A stretch of 64,000 bases of DNA from Streptomyces sp. NBC_01244 (lineage in GTDB: Bacteria; Actinomycetota; Actinomycetes; Streptomycetales; Streptomycetaceae): NCBI RefSeq assembly GCF_035987325.1, contig NZ_CP108489.1, positions 186,001 through 250,000 of the forward strand. Reading direction: 5' to 3'. Below, one piece after another: positions 31,615-40,933 of this stretch (position 1 is its first letter; the number at the start of each line of letters is the position of its first letter). Under the pieces are notes generated by a model that ran no database searches, was not told where the DNA came from, and saw only the letters and a program-made list of their open reading frames with translations. A program made the position numbers and the translations under genes.

Positions 31615-33279
31615 GTGATCAGCTTCGACGGATTTGTGAGCGGGTTCCGGCGCCGGGTCGCCGAACATCCGCAGCGGGTCGCCGTACGGTTCTGCGCGGC
31701 GGGCGCCGACGAGAAGGTGATGACGTACGCCGAACTGGACCGCGCCGGACGGGCGGTCGCCCAGTGGCTGCTCGCGCACACCTCGCCCGGCCAGCGGGTC
31801 CTGCTGGCCTTCCGTCCCGGCACCGGCTTCGTCCGCGCCTTCCTCGGCTGCCTCTACGCGGGCGTGACCCCGGTGCCCGTGCCGGCCCAGGGCGGCCACG
31901 GCCTCCAGGAGTCCCGCACCGAGGGCATCGCCGCCGACTGCGGGGCCGCGCTGGTCCTCGACGACGAACGGCTCGAAGAGGCGGCCGCCGCCGACGTGCT
32001 GGGCTGGACACCGCCCGCCGTCCTGCCGCGCATGCCGGCCTTCCTCCAGTACACCTCGGGCTCGACCAGCGACCCCAAGGGCGTGGTCGTGTCCCACGCC
32101 GCGCTCGTGCACAACATCGGCCTGATGGCCCGCAGCAACGGCTGGCACGCAGGACAGACCTGGTGCAGCTGGCTGCCCGCGTACCACGACATGGGTCTCA
32201 TCGCGATGATCCTGACGCCCCTGCACCTCGGCGGCACGGCGGTGCTGATGCCGCCCGAGGACTTCCTCAAACGGCCCGTGTCCTGGCTGCGCCTGATCGA
32301 CCGCACCGGCGCCGCCATCAGCTGCGCCCCGAACTTCGCGTACGAGCTCTGCGCGCGCCGCGTCACCGAGGAGGAGGCCGCCGGCCTCGACCTCTCGCGC
32401 TGGACCCACGCGTGCAACGGCGCCGAGCCGGTCGACGCGGCGACCCTCGCGCGGTTCGCGGAGCGGTTCGCCCCGGCCGGGTTCACCGCCCGGGCGCTGC
32501 TGCCCGGGTACGGGCTCGCCGAGTCCACCCTCTTCGTGACCGGTACCCGCGTCGAGTCGGCCCCGGTGGTCCTTTCGGCGGACCCGGCCGCGCTCGCCGC
32601 CGGCCGCCTCGAACCGGCCGCGCCCGGCACCGGGGCGCCGCGGCTGGTGAGCAGCGGAACCGTCCGCGAGCTGGAGGTCCGCATCATCGGACCGGACACC
32701 GGCCGGGAGCTCCCGGCCGGCGAGGTCGGCGAGATCTGGATCCGCGGCGCCAGCCTCGCCCAGGGCTACTGGGGCCGGCCGGAGGAGACCGCGCGCACCT
32801 TCGGCGCCGTGGCCGTCGGACTCGGCGGCGGCTTCCTGCGCACCGGGGACCTCGGGGCCCTCAGCGGCGGGGAGCTGTTCGTGACCGGCCGGATCAAGGA
32901 GATGATCATCGTGCACGGGCGGAACCTCTACCCGCACGACATCGAGCGCGAACTGGGCGAGCTGGAACAGGAGTTCGCGAGCCTTCCGGCCGCCGCCTTC
33001 GCCGTCCCGGACGGCCCGCAGGACGAGATCGTGGTCGTGCAGGAGCTGCGCGCCCGCCGCCGTCCCGCCGACGAACTGGCCCGGCTCGCCGCCGGCGCCA
33101 AGACCGGGCTCACCCGCCGCCTCGGCGTCCGGGTCGGCGAGGTGCGCTTGGTGCGCATAGGCGAGGTCCGGCGCACCACCAGCGGCAAGGTCAAGCGCAC
33201 CCTCATGCGCGAGCTGTATCTCAAGGGCGAGCTGGTACCGGCCGGCGCCCCCCGGGGCCGGAAGGCGGCCGACCAGTGA
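31615..33279 (+). CDS. Fatty acyl-AMP ligase (FAAL)
   Basis: A 554-residue acyl-AMP ligase that activates a fatty acid with ATP and passes it to an acyl carrier protein. FAAL-type motifs: the P-loop-like QYTSGSTSDPKGVV, WLPAYHDMGLI, CAPNFAYELCARR, CNGAEPVDAATL and the C-terminal hinge with VTGRIKEMIIVHGRNLYPHDIE. GTG 31615 has GGGGAGAGGG upstream. It heads a five-gene overlapping operon with two acyl-CoA dehydrogenases, an ACP and a free condensation domain, the familiar lipoinitiation set of lipopeptide clusters (compare DptE/DptF of daptomycin). Its acid may come from primary metabolism or from the polyketide block. Confidence 0.93.
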   Translation: MISFDGFVSGFRRRVAEHPQRVAVRFCAAGADEKVMTYAELDRAGRAVAQWLLAHTSPGQRVLLAFRPGTGFVRAFLGCLYAGVTPVPVPAQGGHGLQESRTEGIAADCGAALVLDDERLEEAAAADVLGWTPPAVLPRMPAFLQYTSGSTSDPKGVVVSHAALVHNIGLMARSNGWHAGQTWCSWLPAYHDMGLIAMILTPLHLGGTAVLMPPEDFLKRPVSWLRLIDRTGAAISCAPNFAYELCARRVTEEEAAGLDLSRWTHACNGAEPVDAATLARFAERFAPAGFTARALLPGYGLAESTLFVTGTRVESAPVVLSADPAALAAGRLEPAAPGTGAPRLVSSGTVRELEVRIIGPDTGRELPAGEVGEIWIRGASLAQGYWGRPEETARTFGAVAVGLGGGFLRTGDLGALSGGELFVTGRIKEMIIVHGRNLYPHDIERELGELEQEFASLPAAAFAVPDGPQDEIVVVQELRARRRPADELARLAAGAKTGLTRRLGVRVGEVRLVRIGEVRRTTSGKVKRTLMRELYLKGELVPAGAPRGRKAADQ

Positions 33280-35027
33280 CGACTGCACCGGTGCGCTCCC
33301 CGTACGCCCTCGCCGAGCAGTTGGAGGGATGGCTCGGCGACCCCCACGACCCGGCCAACCCCTTCTCCTTCGCCCGCCTCGGCGCACTGGACCGCGCCGA
33401 GCGGTTCCCGGCCGAGGCCTGCCGCCGGCTGGACGAGCTCGGGCTGCCCCGGTGGTTCGTACCGGAAGCGCTCGGCGGCGCGCTGCGCTCCGCCGAGGAG
33501 CTGTCGCTGATCATCCGCACCCTGGGCCGGCGCGACTTCACCGTGGCCCTGGCCCACACCAAGACCTACCTCGGAGCGGTCTGCGCATGGGTGGCGGGCG
33601 CCGATGACCAGGCCCGGCGGCTCGCCGGCCGGGTCCTCGACGGCGCGGTCGTCTCGCTCGCGCTCACCGAACGCTCCCACGGCAGCGACCTGCTGGCCGG
33701 GGAGCTCACCGCGGTCCCGGCCGGCCCGGGCCGCCACCGGCTCGACGGAGAGAAGTGGCTGATCAACAACGCCACCCGCGCCGACCTGGTGACCGTGCTC
33801 GCCCGCACCGACCCCAAGGGCGGCGCCCGCGGCTTCAGCCTGTTCCTCGTCGACAAGTCCCAGCTGGCGGAGGGGAGTTGGCAGGCCATGCCCGCGCTCC
33901 CCACCCACGGCGTGCGGGGTGCCGATATCAGCGGGATCTCCTTCACCGGCGCCGAGGTGCCGGCCGACGCCCTGGTCGGCGCGGCAGGGGAGGGCCTGGA
34001 GATCGTCCTGCGCGGCTTCCAGATCACCCGGACCCTGTGCTCGGCGATGACCCTCGGCATGGCCGACCAGGCGCTGCGCATCGGCACGGGCTTCGCCGAG
34101 GAGCACCGGCTGTACGGCCGCCCCCTCGCGGAACTCCCGCAGGCGGGGCGGGTCCTTGCCGAGGCGTACGCCGACCTGCTCGCCGCCGAGGCCGTCAGCC
34201 TGGTCGCCACCCGCTCCATCCACACCCTCACCGGCGAGCAGAGCGTGGTGTCGGCGGTCGTGAAGTACCTGGTGCCCACCATCGGCGACGAGACGATCGC
34301 CGCCGTCCGGCAGCTGCTCGGAGCGCGCGCGATGCTCGTGCGGGACCACGCCGACGGGACCTTCCAGAAGATCGAGCGCGACCACCGCATCGTCGGCATC
34401 TTCGACGGCAGCACGGCCGTCAACCTCAACTACCTGGTCAACCAGTTCCCCGTACTGGTCCGCGGCTGGAACGCCGGCCTCGCCGACACGGCGGGCGTCG
34501 AGGCGGCCGCGGGCCTGGACACCGAGGTTCCGCCGCTCGACCCGGGCGCGCTCACCCTCTACGCCCGGTCCGGGTGCAGCGTCGTCCAGTCGCTGCCCGC
34601 GGCCGCCCGGGAGGTGTCCCGGCGCGCGCCCGGCACCCCGCTCGCCGCCCTCGCCGAACGACTCCTCGGCCTGGCGGGGGAGCTGCACGGGGAGCTCGCC
34701 GCCCACCGCCCCTCGGCGCGTCAGGTGCCGGAGCGGGCCTTCGCGCTGGCCCGTGACTACACGCTCCTGTACGCGGGCGCCGCCGCCCTCCACCTCTGGC
34801 TGCACACCCCGTCCGGCCGCTGGTCCGACGACGGATGGCCGGAGGCCGTCCTCACCCGGCTGGTGCGGCGGCTGACCGGCGAACCGGACCTCGACGACGA
34901 GGACGGACCGGCCCTGGACCGGCTGCTGCCGGCGCTGCGCCGCCAGCATGCGGCGGGACGGCTGTTCTCCCTGCTGCACTGCGACCTGGCCGAAGCCGGC
35001 CGCCCGACCACCGAGGAGGGGGCATGA
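33276..35027 (+). CDS. Acyl-CoA dehydrogenase-like flavoprotein 1
   Basis: A 583-residue acyl-CoA dehydrogenase-fold protein with a C-terminal helical extension of about 180 residues. FAD-domain segments are recognisable: SLALTERSHGSDLLAGEL, then DGEKWLINNATRADLV, and the C-terminal helix region VVKYLVPTIGDETIAAVRQLLGARAML. Where short/medium-chain enzymes have the catalytic Glu in I-Y-E-G, this one reads IFDGSTAVNL, an Asp. GTG 33276 overlaps the FAAL stop. In lipopeptide pathways such enzymes desaturate the carrier-bound acyl chain at C2-C3 or further; which bond here is unknown. Confidence 0.88.
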   Translation: MTTAPVRSPYALAEQLEGWLGDPHDPANPFSFARLGALDRAERFPAEACRRLDELGLPRWFVPEALGGALRSAEELSLIIRTLGRRDFTVALAHTKTYLGAVCAWVAGADDQARRLAGRVLDGAVVSLALTERSHGSDLLAGELTAVPAGPGRHRLDGEKWLINNATRADLVTVLARTDPKGGARGFSLFLVDKSQLAEGSWQAMPALPTHGVRGADISGISFTGAEVPADALVGAAGEGLEIVLRGFQITRTLCSAMTLGMADQALRIGTGFAEEHRLYGRPLAELPQAGRVLAEAYADLLAAEAVSLVATRSIHTLTGEQSVVSAVVKYLVPTIGDETIAAVRQLLGARAMLVRDHADGTFQKIERDHRIVGIFDGSTAVNLNYLVNQFPVLVRGWNAGLADTAGVEAAAGLDTEVPPLDPGALTLYARSGCSVVQSLPAAAREVSRRAPGTPLAALAERLLGLAGELHGELAAHRPSARQVPERAFALARDYTLLYAGAAALHLWLHTPSGRWSDDGWPEAVLTRLVRRLTGEPDLDDEDGPALDRLLPALRRQHAAGRLFSLLHCDLAEAGRPTTEEGA

Positions 35028-36829
35028 CACACCCGACGCTTCCCGCGCCCGCCGCCACGACCGGGACCGCCACGACCGGGACCGCCACGACCGGGACCGC
35101 CACGACCGGGACCGCCACCGCCGGGCCCGGGATCCGGGAGCGCGCCGCACGGCTGGAGGCCCTGCTCGGTCCGGCCGCCGATCCGGACAACCCGCTGGGC
35201 GCGGCCGCCGTCCTCGCCGCCGACGAGCGGGGCGAGCTGCTCCCCGAAGGGGAGCGGATGCTCGCCGCGTTCGGACTGAACGCCGAGTTCGTCCCCCGTG
35301 CGCTCGGCGGCCGCTTCGAGCAGGCCGATTCCTTCGCGCACCTCATGCGCGCCCTGTTCCGGCGCGACTGCTCCCTCGGCATCGGCTACGGGGTCACCAG
35401 CTTCATCGCCGGGCTCCCCGTATGGGCCTCCGGCTCGCCCGCGCAACAGCGCCGGGCCGCCGACGTCCTGCTGTCCGGCGGCCGCATCGTCGCCGCGTAC
35501 ACGGAGCTCGCCCACGGCAGCGACTTCTCCCGCCACGAACTCACCGCCGCCCCCGACCCCGACCCCGGTTCCCGGGGCGGGTACCGGGTCGACGGCGGCA
35601 AGCAGCTCGTGAACAACGTCTCCCGCGCCCAGGCCGCGGTCCTCTTCGCCCGCACCGACGACCGGCCCGGCAGCCGCAGCCACTCCCACCTCCTGGTCGA
35701 TCTCGACGGGGTGCCCGCGGACGCCGTGCGAAGGGACTTCCGCTACCCCGTCTCCGGGGTGCGCGGCTGCCTCCTCGGCGGCATCGAGTTCCACGACTGC
35801 CCCGTCCCCGGCGACACGCTCCTCGGCCGGCCGGGCGACGCCATGGAGACCGTGCTGCGCGCCTTCCAGGTCACCCGCAGCGTGCTGCCCGGCATGGTGG
35901 TCGGCACCGGCGACACCCAGCTGCGGGCCGTCCTGGGCTTCGCCCGCGAACGGCTGCTCTACGGGCGGCCCGTCACCGACCTCCCCTCCCCGCGGGCCGC
36001 CTTGACCGGCGCGTTCACGGACCTGCTGGTGTGCGACGCGCTGTCCACGGTCGGCGCCCGCGCCCTGCACCTGTTGCCGGGCGAGACGAGCGTGCTGTCC
36101 GCGGCCGTCAAGTACCTGGTCCCCAAACTGCTCCAGGACTCCTCCTACCGGCTCTCCGTGCTGCTCGGCGCCCGCAGCTACCTGCGGACCGGGCCGTACA
36201 CCGTCTTCCAGAAGGCCGCCCGCGACCTCCCGGTCGTCTCCCTCGCCCACGCGGGCAGCGCCGTCTGCCAGGCCACGATCGTGCCCCAGCTGCCCCGGAT
36301 CGCCGCCCGCGGCTGGCACGGCGACGGGCCGGAGGCGGTCGATCCGCCGCGCGGGCTCTTCCTGCCCGGCGGCCCGCTGCCACCGCTCGACCTCTCCCGC
36401 CTGGAGCTCAACTCGCGCGGCCGCGACACCCTCGGCCGCCTGGTGGCGGACCCGGACCGGGACCACGGCCACCCGCAGGTCACCGCGCTGGCCCGGCTGT
36501 TCGCGGAGGAACTGCGGCGGCTCGGCGACCGGGCCGTCGCCCTCCCGGCGCGCGACCGTACCGCCATCGCCTCCCGCCGCGGCTTCCTGCTCGCCGACCG
36601 GTACGCGCACGTGCTCGCCGCGGCCGCCTGCATCGGCGTCTGGCAGCAGGGGGACGGCTTCACCGGGGAGCCCGCCTGGGTGGTCTGCGCCCTGCACCGG
36701 CTCGCCGAGCGGCTCGGCCTGCGGCCACCGCCGCTTCCCGAGGACGCCTCCGAAGCCGTCCACGCCGAGCTGCTCCGCCGCCACGAACAGAACCTGACGC
36801 TCGACCTCATCCGTGCCCCGCTCCTGTGA
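35024..36829 (+). CDS. Acyl-CoA dehydrogenase-like flavoprotein 2
   Basis: A 601-residue paralogue of the preceding protein. Residues 9-32 are a low-complexity Thr-Thr-Gly-Thr-Ala repeat encoded by a 15-bp tandem array. FAD-type segments: AYTELAHGSDFSRHEL, DGGKQLVNNVSRAQAAVL and AVKYLVPKLLQDSSYRLSVLLGARSYL. At the catalytic position the sequence is SLAHAGSAVC, so neither Glu nor Asp is present. ATG 35024 overlaps the previous stop, with GGAGGGGG upstream. It may form a heteromer with dehydrogenase 1, use a base elsewhere in the fold, or be a non-catalytic partner. Confidence 0.83.
   Translation: MTHPTLPAPAATTGTATTGTATTGTATTGTATAGPGIRERAARLEALLGPAADPDNPLGAAAVLAADERGELLPEGERMLAAFGLNAEFVPRALGGRFEQADSFAHLMRALFRRDCSLGIGYGVTSFIAGLPVWASGSPAQQRRAADVLLSGGRIVAAYTELAHGSDFSRHELTAAPDPDPGSRGGYRVDGGKQLVNNVSRAQAAVLFARTDDRPGSRSHSHLLVDLDGVPADAVRRDFRYPVSGVRGCLLGGIEFHDCPVPGDTLLGRPGDAMETVLRAFQVTRSVLPGMVVGTGDTQLRAVLGFARERLLYGRPVTDLPSPRAALTGAFTDLLVCDALSTVGARALHLLPGETSVLSAAVKYLVPKLLQDSSYRLSVLLGARSYLRTGPYTVFQKAARDLPVVSLAHAGSAVCQATIVPQLPRIAARGWHGDGPEAVDPPRGLFLPGGPLPPLDLSRLELNSRGRDTLGRLVADPDRDHGHPQVTALARLFAEELRRLGDRAVALPARDRTAIASRRGFLLADRYAHVLAAAACIGVWQQGDGFTGEPAWVVCALHRLAERLGLRPPPLPEDASEAVHAELLRRHEQNLTLDLIRAPLL
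35056..35115. repeat. 15-bp tandem repeat, four perfect copies
   Basis: Four identical copies of CACGACCGGGACCGC in frame near the 5' end of the second dehydrogenase gene, encoding a flexible Thr/Gly/Ala linker. A unit of 15 bp keeps the frame, so copy number may vary between strains. Confidence 0.9.
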
Positions 36830-36857
36830 AACGGGCCCACACCACAGGGAGTCCACC

Positions 36858-37124
36858 ATGCCCGCTGCCCGCGAGGCCGCCGACACCACCGAGATACGCG
36901 ACTGGCTCGTCGAGCGGGTCGCCTTCTACCTGGAATCCCGTCCGCAGGACGTCGACACCGCCGCGGCGCTGATCGAGCTCGGCCTCGACTCGGTCTACGC
37001 CCTCACCCTCTGCGGGGACGTCGAGGACCGCTTCGGCCTCGTCGTGGAGCCGACGATGGCCTGGGACCACCCGACCGTCGACGCCCTCACCGCCCACCTG
37101 ACCCAGGAGCTGAGCGGGCGGTGA
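36858..37124 (+). CDS. Acyl carrier protein of the lipoinitiation operon
   Basis: An 88-residue carrier protein. Ser45 in LGLDSVYALTL is the phosphopantetheine site. The preceding AFYLESRPQDVD and following FGLVVEPTMAWDHPTVDALTAHL fit the PKS/lipid type of carrier associated with FAAL enzymes. AGGGAG lies six bases before ATG 36858; a longer frame from 36813 overlaps the dehydrogenase and is not needed. It should receive the acyl group from the FAAL, present it to the two dehydrogenases and hand it to the free condensation domain. Confidence 0.92.
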   Translation: MPAAREAADTTEIRDWLVERVAFYLESRPQDVDTAAALIELGLDSVYALTLCGDVEDRFGLVVEPTMAWDHPTVDALTAHLTQELSGR

Positions 37125-38503
37125 CGGGTAGCAGCCTCCCGCTGTCCGCGGGCCAGGAGGCCATGTGGTTCCTCCACCGGCTCGCGCCCGAGAGCGCCGC
37201 GTACAACATCGTGCTGGGCGTACGGGTGCACAGCGCGCTCGACGAAGGGGCGCTGCGCCGCGCCACGGCCGAGCTCGCCCGCCGCCACGAACTGCTCCGC
37301 TCGCTCTACCAGGAGGAGGACGGCCGCCCGCTGCGCCGTCCCGCCCCCGGCCTGGACGCGCCCTTCGAGGTGCACGAGGCAACCGGAGCGAGCGACGCGG
37401 AGCTGGCCGACCTGGCCCGCGCGGCGGGCGCCCGCCCCTTCCGGCTCTCGGAGGGCCGGCCGTACCGGGTGGTGCTGCTGCGGCGCGGCCCGGCCGACGC
37501 CGCGCTGGTGGTGGCCGCCCACCACATCGCCGGCGACGCCACCAGCCAGTGGCTGATGCTGCGCGACCTGCTGGACGCCTACGCCGGCTTCGCCGCCGGC
37601 GGCACCGGCGGCCTTCCCGCCGCCGAGGTGCCCTACGGCGCGCACGTCGCCGAGGAGCGGCGGCTCGCGGCCACCCCCGCACGGCAGCGCGCCGAGCGGT
37701 ACTGGGCCGCACTGGGCGAGGGGACCGTCGCCGCGACCCTCCCGGCCGACCGGCCGCGCGGCGCGGCGGCGGCGCTGCGCGGGGCGACCCACGCGCACCG
37801 GATCGACCCCGAGCTGGCGGAGCGGCTGCCGCAGGCCGCCGCACTGGCCCGGGCGACCCCTTTCGGGATGCTCCTCGGCGCCTTCCAGGCCGCGGTGCAC
37901 CGGTCCACCGGACTCGACGACTTCGTCATCGGCTGCCCGGCCTCCGTCCGGATGGGCAAGGGCGCCTCCGACATGGTCGGCTACCTCGTCAACTCCCTCG
38001 CCCTGCGGGCCCGGTTCACGCCCGACACCACCGTCGGCGAGGCCGTGTCGGCCGCCCACGACGGACTGCTGCGGGGCCTGAGCCACCTGCGGCACCCCGT
38101 ACCGGTCCCGCAGTTCGCGATGGCCGTGACCCTGCTGGCCATGGACCGGCTGCCCGTCCCCGGCCTGGTCGGGGACGGGAACGGCACGGACGGGAACAGC
38201 ACGGACGGGAACGGCACCGAGTACGCGGGACTGCGGCTCAGCCTCCTCGATCTCCCCCACATGGAGGGCCAGTTCGACTTCAACGTGGAACTTCGCTCCG
38301 GCCGCACCGGACTCACCGTCGTACTGCGCTACGCCGACGACCTGTTCACCGAGCAGACCGTACGGCGGTTCGCCGAGGTCTTCGAGCGGATGGTCCGGGC
38401 CGCGGTGGAGGAGCCGGACACGGCGGTCTCCCGGGTCCCGCTCGTCTCGACCGAGGACCTGGCCGACCTGCTGAGCCTCGGCGCCGGATCCGACGACTGG
38501 TAG
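37121..38503 (+). CDS. Free-standing NRPS condensation domain
   Basis: A 460-residue stand-alone C domain. It begins with LPLSAGQEAMWFLHRLAPES (core C1) and has an intact His-His motif AHHIAGDAT (core C3), and later VGYLVNSLALR (core C5 region). There is no A or T domain attached. A loop near residues 352-366 is a 15-bp DNA repeat encoding Gly-Asn-Gly/Ser-Thr-Asp units. GTG 37121 overlaps the ACP stop. NRPS 1 starts directly with an A domain and lacks its own C domain, so this protein most likely joins the acyl-ACP to the first aminoacyl-T domain in trans. Confidence 0.9.
   Translation: MTGSSLPLSAGQEAMWFLHRLAPESAAYNIVLGVRVHSALDEGALRRATAELARRHELLRSLYQEEDGRPLRRPAPGLDAPFEVHEATGASDAELADLARAAGARPFRLSEGRPYRVVLLRRGPADAALVVAAHHIAGDATSQWLMLRDLLDAYAGFAAGGTGGLPAAEVPYGAHVAEERRLAATPARQRAERYWAALGEGTVAATLPADRPRGAAAALRGATHAHRIDPELAERLPQAAALARATPFGMLLGAFQAAVHRSTGLDDFVIGCPASVRMGKGASDMVGYLVNSLALRARFTPDTTVGEAVSAAHDGLLRGLSHLRHPVPVPQFAMAVTLLAMDRLPVPGLVGDGNGTDGNSTDGNGTEYAGLRLSLLDLPHMEGQFDFNVELRSGRTGLTVVLRYADDLFTEQTVRRFAEVFERMVRAAVEEPDTAVSRVPLVSTEDLADLLSLGAGSDDW
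38174..38218. repeat. 15-bp tandem repeat in condensation gene
   Basis: Three copies of GACGGGAACGGCACG with one or two changes, in frame in the free condensation domain gene. The third 15-bp array in the window, with a unit unlike the others. Confidence 0.85.
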
Positions 38504-38553
38504 CGGCCGCCCCGCGCCCTCCCCCCACCAGGCCGAACCCCCCATGGCAGCCG

Positions 38554-38570
38554 ATATAGGTCGCGTATGA
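38554..38570. promoter_or_regulatory. GTATAG-type direct repeat, putative SARP operator 4 (before MMPL 2)
   Basis: ATATAG followed by GTATGA with cores 11 bp apart, 50 bases before the second MMPL gene. Confidence 0.45.
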
Positions 38571-38619
38571 GAGGGGCCTGTCAGCGTGTATCCACCACCC
38601 CAACCACGAGGTCGTCATC

Positions 38620-40902
38620 ATGAATCAGGTATCCGGGGCCGGCCGAAAGCCGCTGGTCGAACGCATCACACGGTGGAGCGTCCACAACCGGAAACGGGCA
38701 GCCTTCGGCTGGCTGGGTCTGGTAGTCCTCATCATCGCGCTGGGCGCGGGCCTCGGCTCTACCAGCCTCGACGAGCACGCCCCGGGTGAGACGGGCCGTG
38801 CACAGAAGATGCTCGACGACGCCATGGTCTTCGCGCCGCCCCAGGAGAACGTGCTCATCGAGGCGAAGGACGGAGCCCCCGGCTTCGCCCAGAACCCCGA
38901 TCTGCAGGCCGCGGCGAAGGACGTCGCGCAGGCGCTGCGCGGACTCGGCAACGACGAGAGCGGAGCCCCCTGGGTGTCCGACGTCGTCTCTCCGAGCGAC
39001 AGCGCCGAGGTGGCGCGCAAACTGGTCTCCCAGGACGGGCGTTCGCTGCTCGTCCGCTTCTCCGTGACCGGGTACTCGATGGAACCCACGGAGAAGGCGA
39101 TCATCGAGCAGGCGGCCTCCCACCCCGCCGTGTCCATCGCGCAGACCGGCAAGGTCAGCGTGAGCCAGGCCATCGACAAGATCCAGGACGAGGACTTCAC
39201 GCGCGCCGAGGTCCTGTCGATCCCGCTCACCATCGTCATCCTGGCGGTCGTGTTCGGCTCGCTGATCTCGGCCGGCCTGCCGGTGCTGATCTCGCTGGTG
39301 TCGGTCATCGCCGCGATGGGCTTCCTGACGTTCTTCGGCAAGTGGATCGCGATCGGCGACTCCACCCCCTCGGTCGTGCTGCTGATCGGTATGGCCGTCG
39401 GCGTCGACTACTCGCTGTTCTACCTGCGCCGCGCCCGTGAGGAGCGGGCCGCCGGCCGGGACAACGAGACCGCGCTGATCATCGCGGGCCGTACGTCGGG
39501 CAAGGCGGTCGTGGTCTCCGGACTCACCGTCATGATCGCCTTGGCGGGCCTGCTGTTCACCGGCATCGAGACGTTCACCGGCATGACGATCGGCACCATC
39601 GCCGTCGTCGGCATCGCGATGCTCGGCGCGGTCACGGCGCTGCCCGCCGTACTGGCCTGGCTCGGTGAGCGGGTCGACAACTGGAAGGTGCCGTGGCTGG
39701 GCGCCCGCCGCACCGAGGTCAAGGACTCCCGGGTATGGGCCTCCGTGGTGCGCCAGGTGGTCAAGGCCCCGGTTCTGTGGGCCGCGGTCGGCACGGGCGT
39801 CCTCGTCCTGCTCGCCGTGCCCGCCCTGGGCATGAAGCTGTCCGACCCCGACCTCAAGCACCGGATGCCCACCGACGTGCCGGCCCTCCAGGCCTTGGAG
39901 CGGGTCCAGAAGGCGTTCCCGGTCAGCACCCAGCCGGCCGAGGTGGTCGTCCGCGGTTCCAACCTGGACGGCGCCGAGGTCAAGGCCGGCATCGCCGCGC
40001 TGAAGGAGCGGGTCGCCGCGAGCGGCGGCAAGCTGAAGGAGCCCGTCGAGGCCAGCATGATCCCCGGCGGCAAGCTGATGGTCGTCCGCGTCCCGATGGA
40101 CGGCGACGGCAAGGACAGCACGTCCGTCGCCGCGCTGAAGGAACTTCGGGAAGTGGCCCTGCCCGCCTCGCTCGGCAAGGTCGACGGCCTGGAGTTCGCG
40201 GTCGCCGGCGACACCGCCAAGCAGGAGGACTTCAACACGGCCCTGACCGACAGCGCCCCGTGGGTGCTCGGCTTCGTGATGGTCCTGGCCTTCGTCCTGC
40301 TGGCGTCGGCGTTCCGATCGCTGCTCATCCCCATCGTGTCGATCGTCCTCAACCTGCTGTCGATCGGGGCGGCGTACGGGGTGCTGACCCTGGTGTTCCA
40401 GGACGGGCACCTCTCCTCCGTCCTCGACTTCCGCTCCTACGGCGCCGTGGTCAGCTGGCTGCCGCTGTTCATGTTCGTCACCCTGTTCGGCCTCAGCATG
40501 GACTACCACATCTTCATCCTGAGCCGGGTGCGCGAGTACCGGGGCCGCGGACTGTCCACCAAGCAGTCGGTGGTCGAGGGCATCACCAGGAGCGCCGGCG
40601 TCGTCACCAGCGCCGCCGCCGTGATGATCGCCGTGTTCTCGGTCTTCGGCACGATGTCCGCCATCGACTTCAAGATGGTCGGCGTCGGACTGGCCACGGC
40701 GGTGCTCATCGACGCCACCATCGTCCGCGGCGTGCTCCTGCCGGCCACGCTGACGATGTTCGGCGACGCCACCTGGAAGATGCCGAGCTGGCTGCGCTGG
40801 CTGCCCGGCATCAGCCTGGAGGGCGCCGACGAGGAGCCGGCGGGCCGCGAGGAGCAGGACCCGCGGCCGCTGGCCGTCGCGCCGGACACCGTCCGGAGCT
40901 GA
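38620..40902 (+). CDS. MMPL-family (RND superfamily) transporter, cluster-internal
   Basis: A 760-residue MMPL transporter, probably the exporter of the lipopeptide. The first membrane helix is at about residues 28-46, followed by a periplasmic domain, five further helices, and the same pattern repeated. The paired Asp-Tyr residues of the family are Asp263-Tyr264 (VGVDYSLFYL) and Asp628-Tyr629 (SMDYHIFIL). ATG 38620 has GAGGT eight bases before it. It has its own putative SARP operator upstream and a strong terminator downstream, so it is a single-gene unit controlled with the cluster. Confidence 0.92.
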   Translation: MNQVSGAGRKPLVERITRWSVHNRKRAAFGWLGLVVLIIALGAGLGSTSLDEHAPGETGRAQKMLDDAMVFAPPQENVLIEAKDGAPGFAQNPDLQAAAKDVAQALRGLGNDESGAPWVSDVVSPSDSAEVARKLVSQDGRSLLVRFSVTGYSMEPTEKAIIEQAASHPAVSIAQTGKVSVSQAIDKIQDEDFTRAEVLSIPLTIVILAVVFGSLISAGLPVLISLVSVIAAMGFLTFFGKWIAIGDSTPSVVLLIGMAVGVDYSLFYLRRAREERAAGRDNETALIIAGRTSGKAVVVSGLTVMIALAGLLFTGIETFTGMTIGTIAVVGIAMLGAVTALPAVLAWLGERVDNWKVPWLGARRTEVKDSRVWASVVRQVVKAPVLWAAVGTGVLVLLAVPALGMKLSDPDLKHRMPTDVPALQALERVQKAFPVSTQPAEVVVRGSNLDGAEVKAGIAALKERVAASGGKLKEPVEASMIPGGKLMVVRVPMDGDGKDSTSVAALKELREVALPASLGKVDGLEFAVAGDTAKQEDFNTALTDSAPWVLGFVMVLAFVLLASAFRSLLIPIVSIVLNLLSIGAAYGVLTLVFQDGHLSSVLDFRSYGAVVSWLPLFMFVTLFGLSMDYHIFILSRVREYRGRGLSTKQSVVEGITRSAGVVTSAAAVMIAVFSVFGTMSAIDFKMVGVGLATAVLIDATIVRGVLLPATLTMFGDATWKMPSWLRWLPGISLEGADEEPAGREEQDPRPLAVAPDTVRS

Positions 40903-40933
40903 CCTTCCCCGTCAATCCCCCGCAGGGGAAGAG

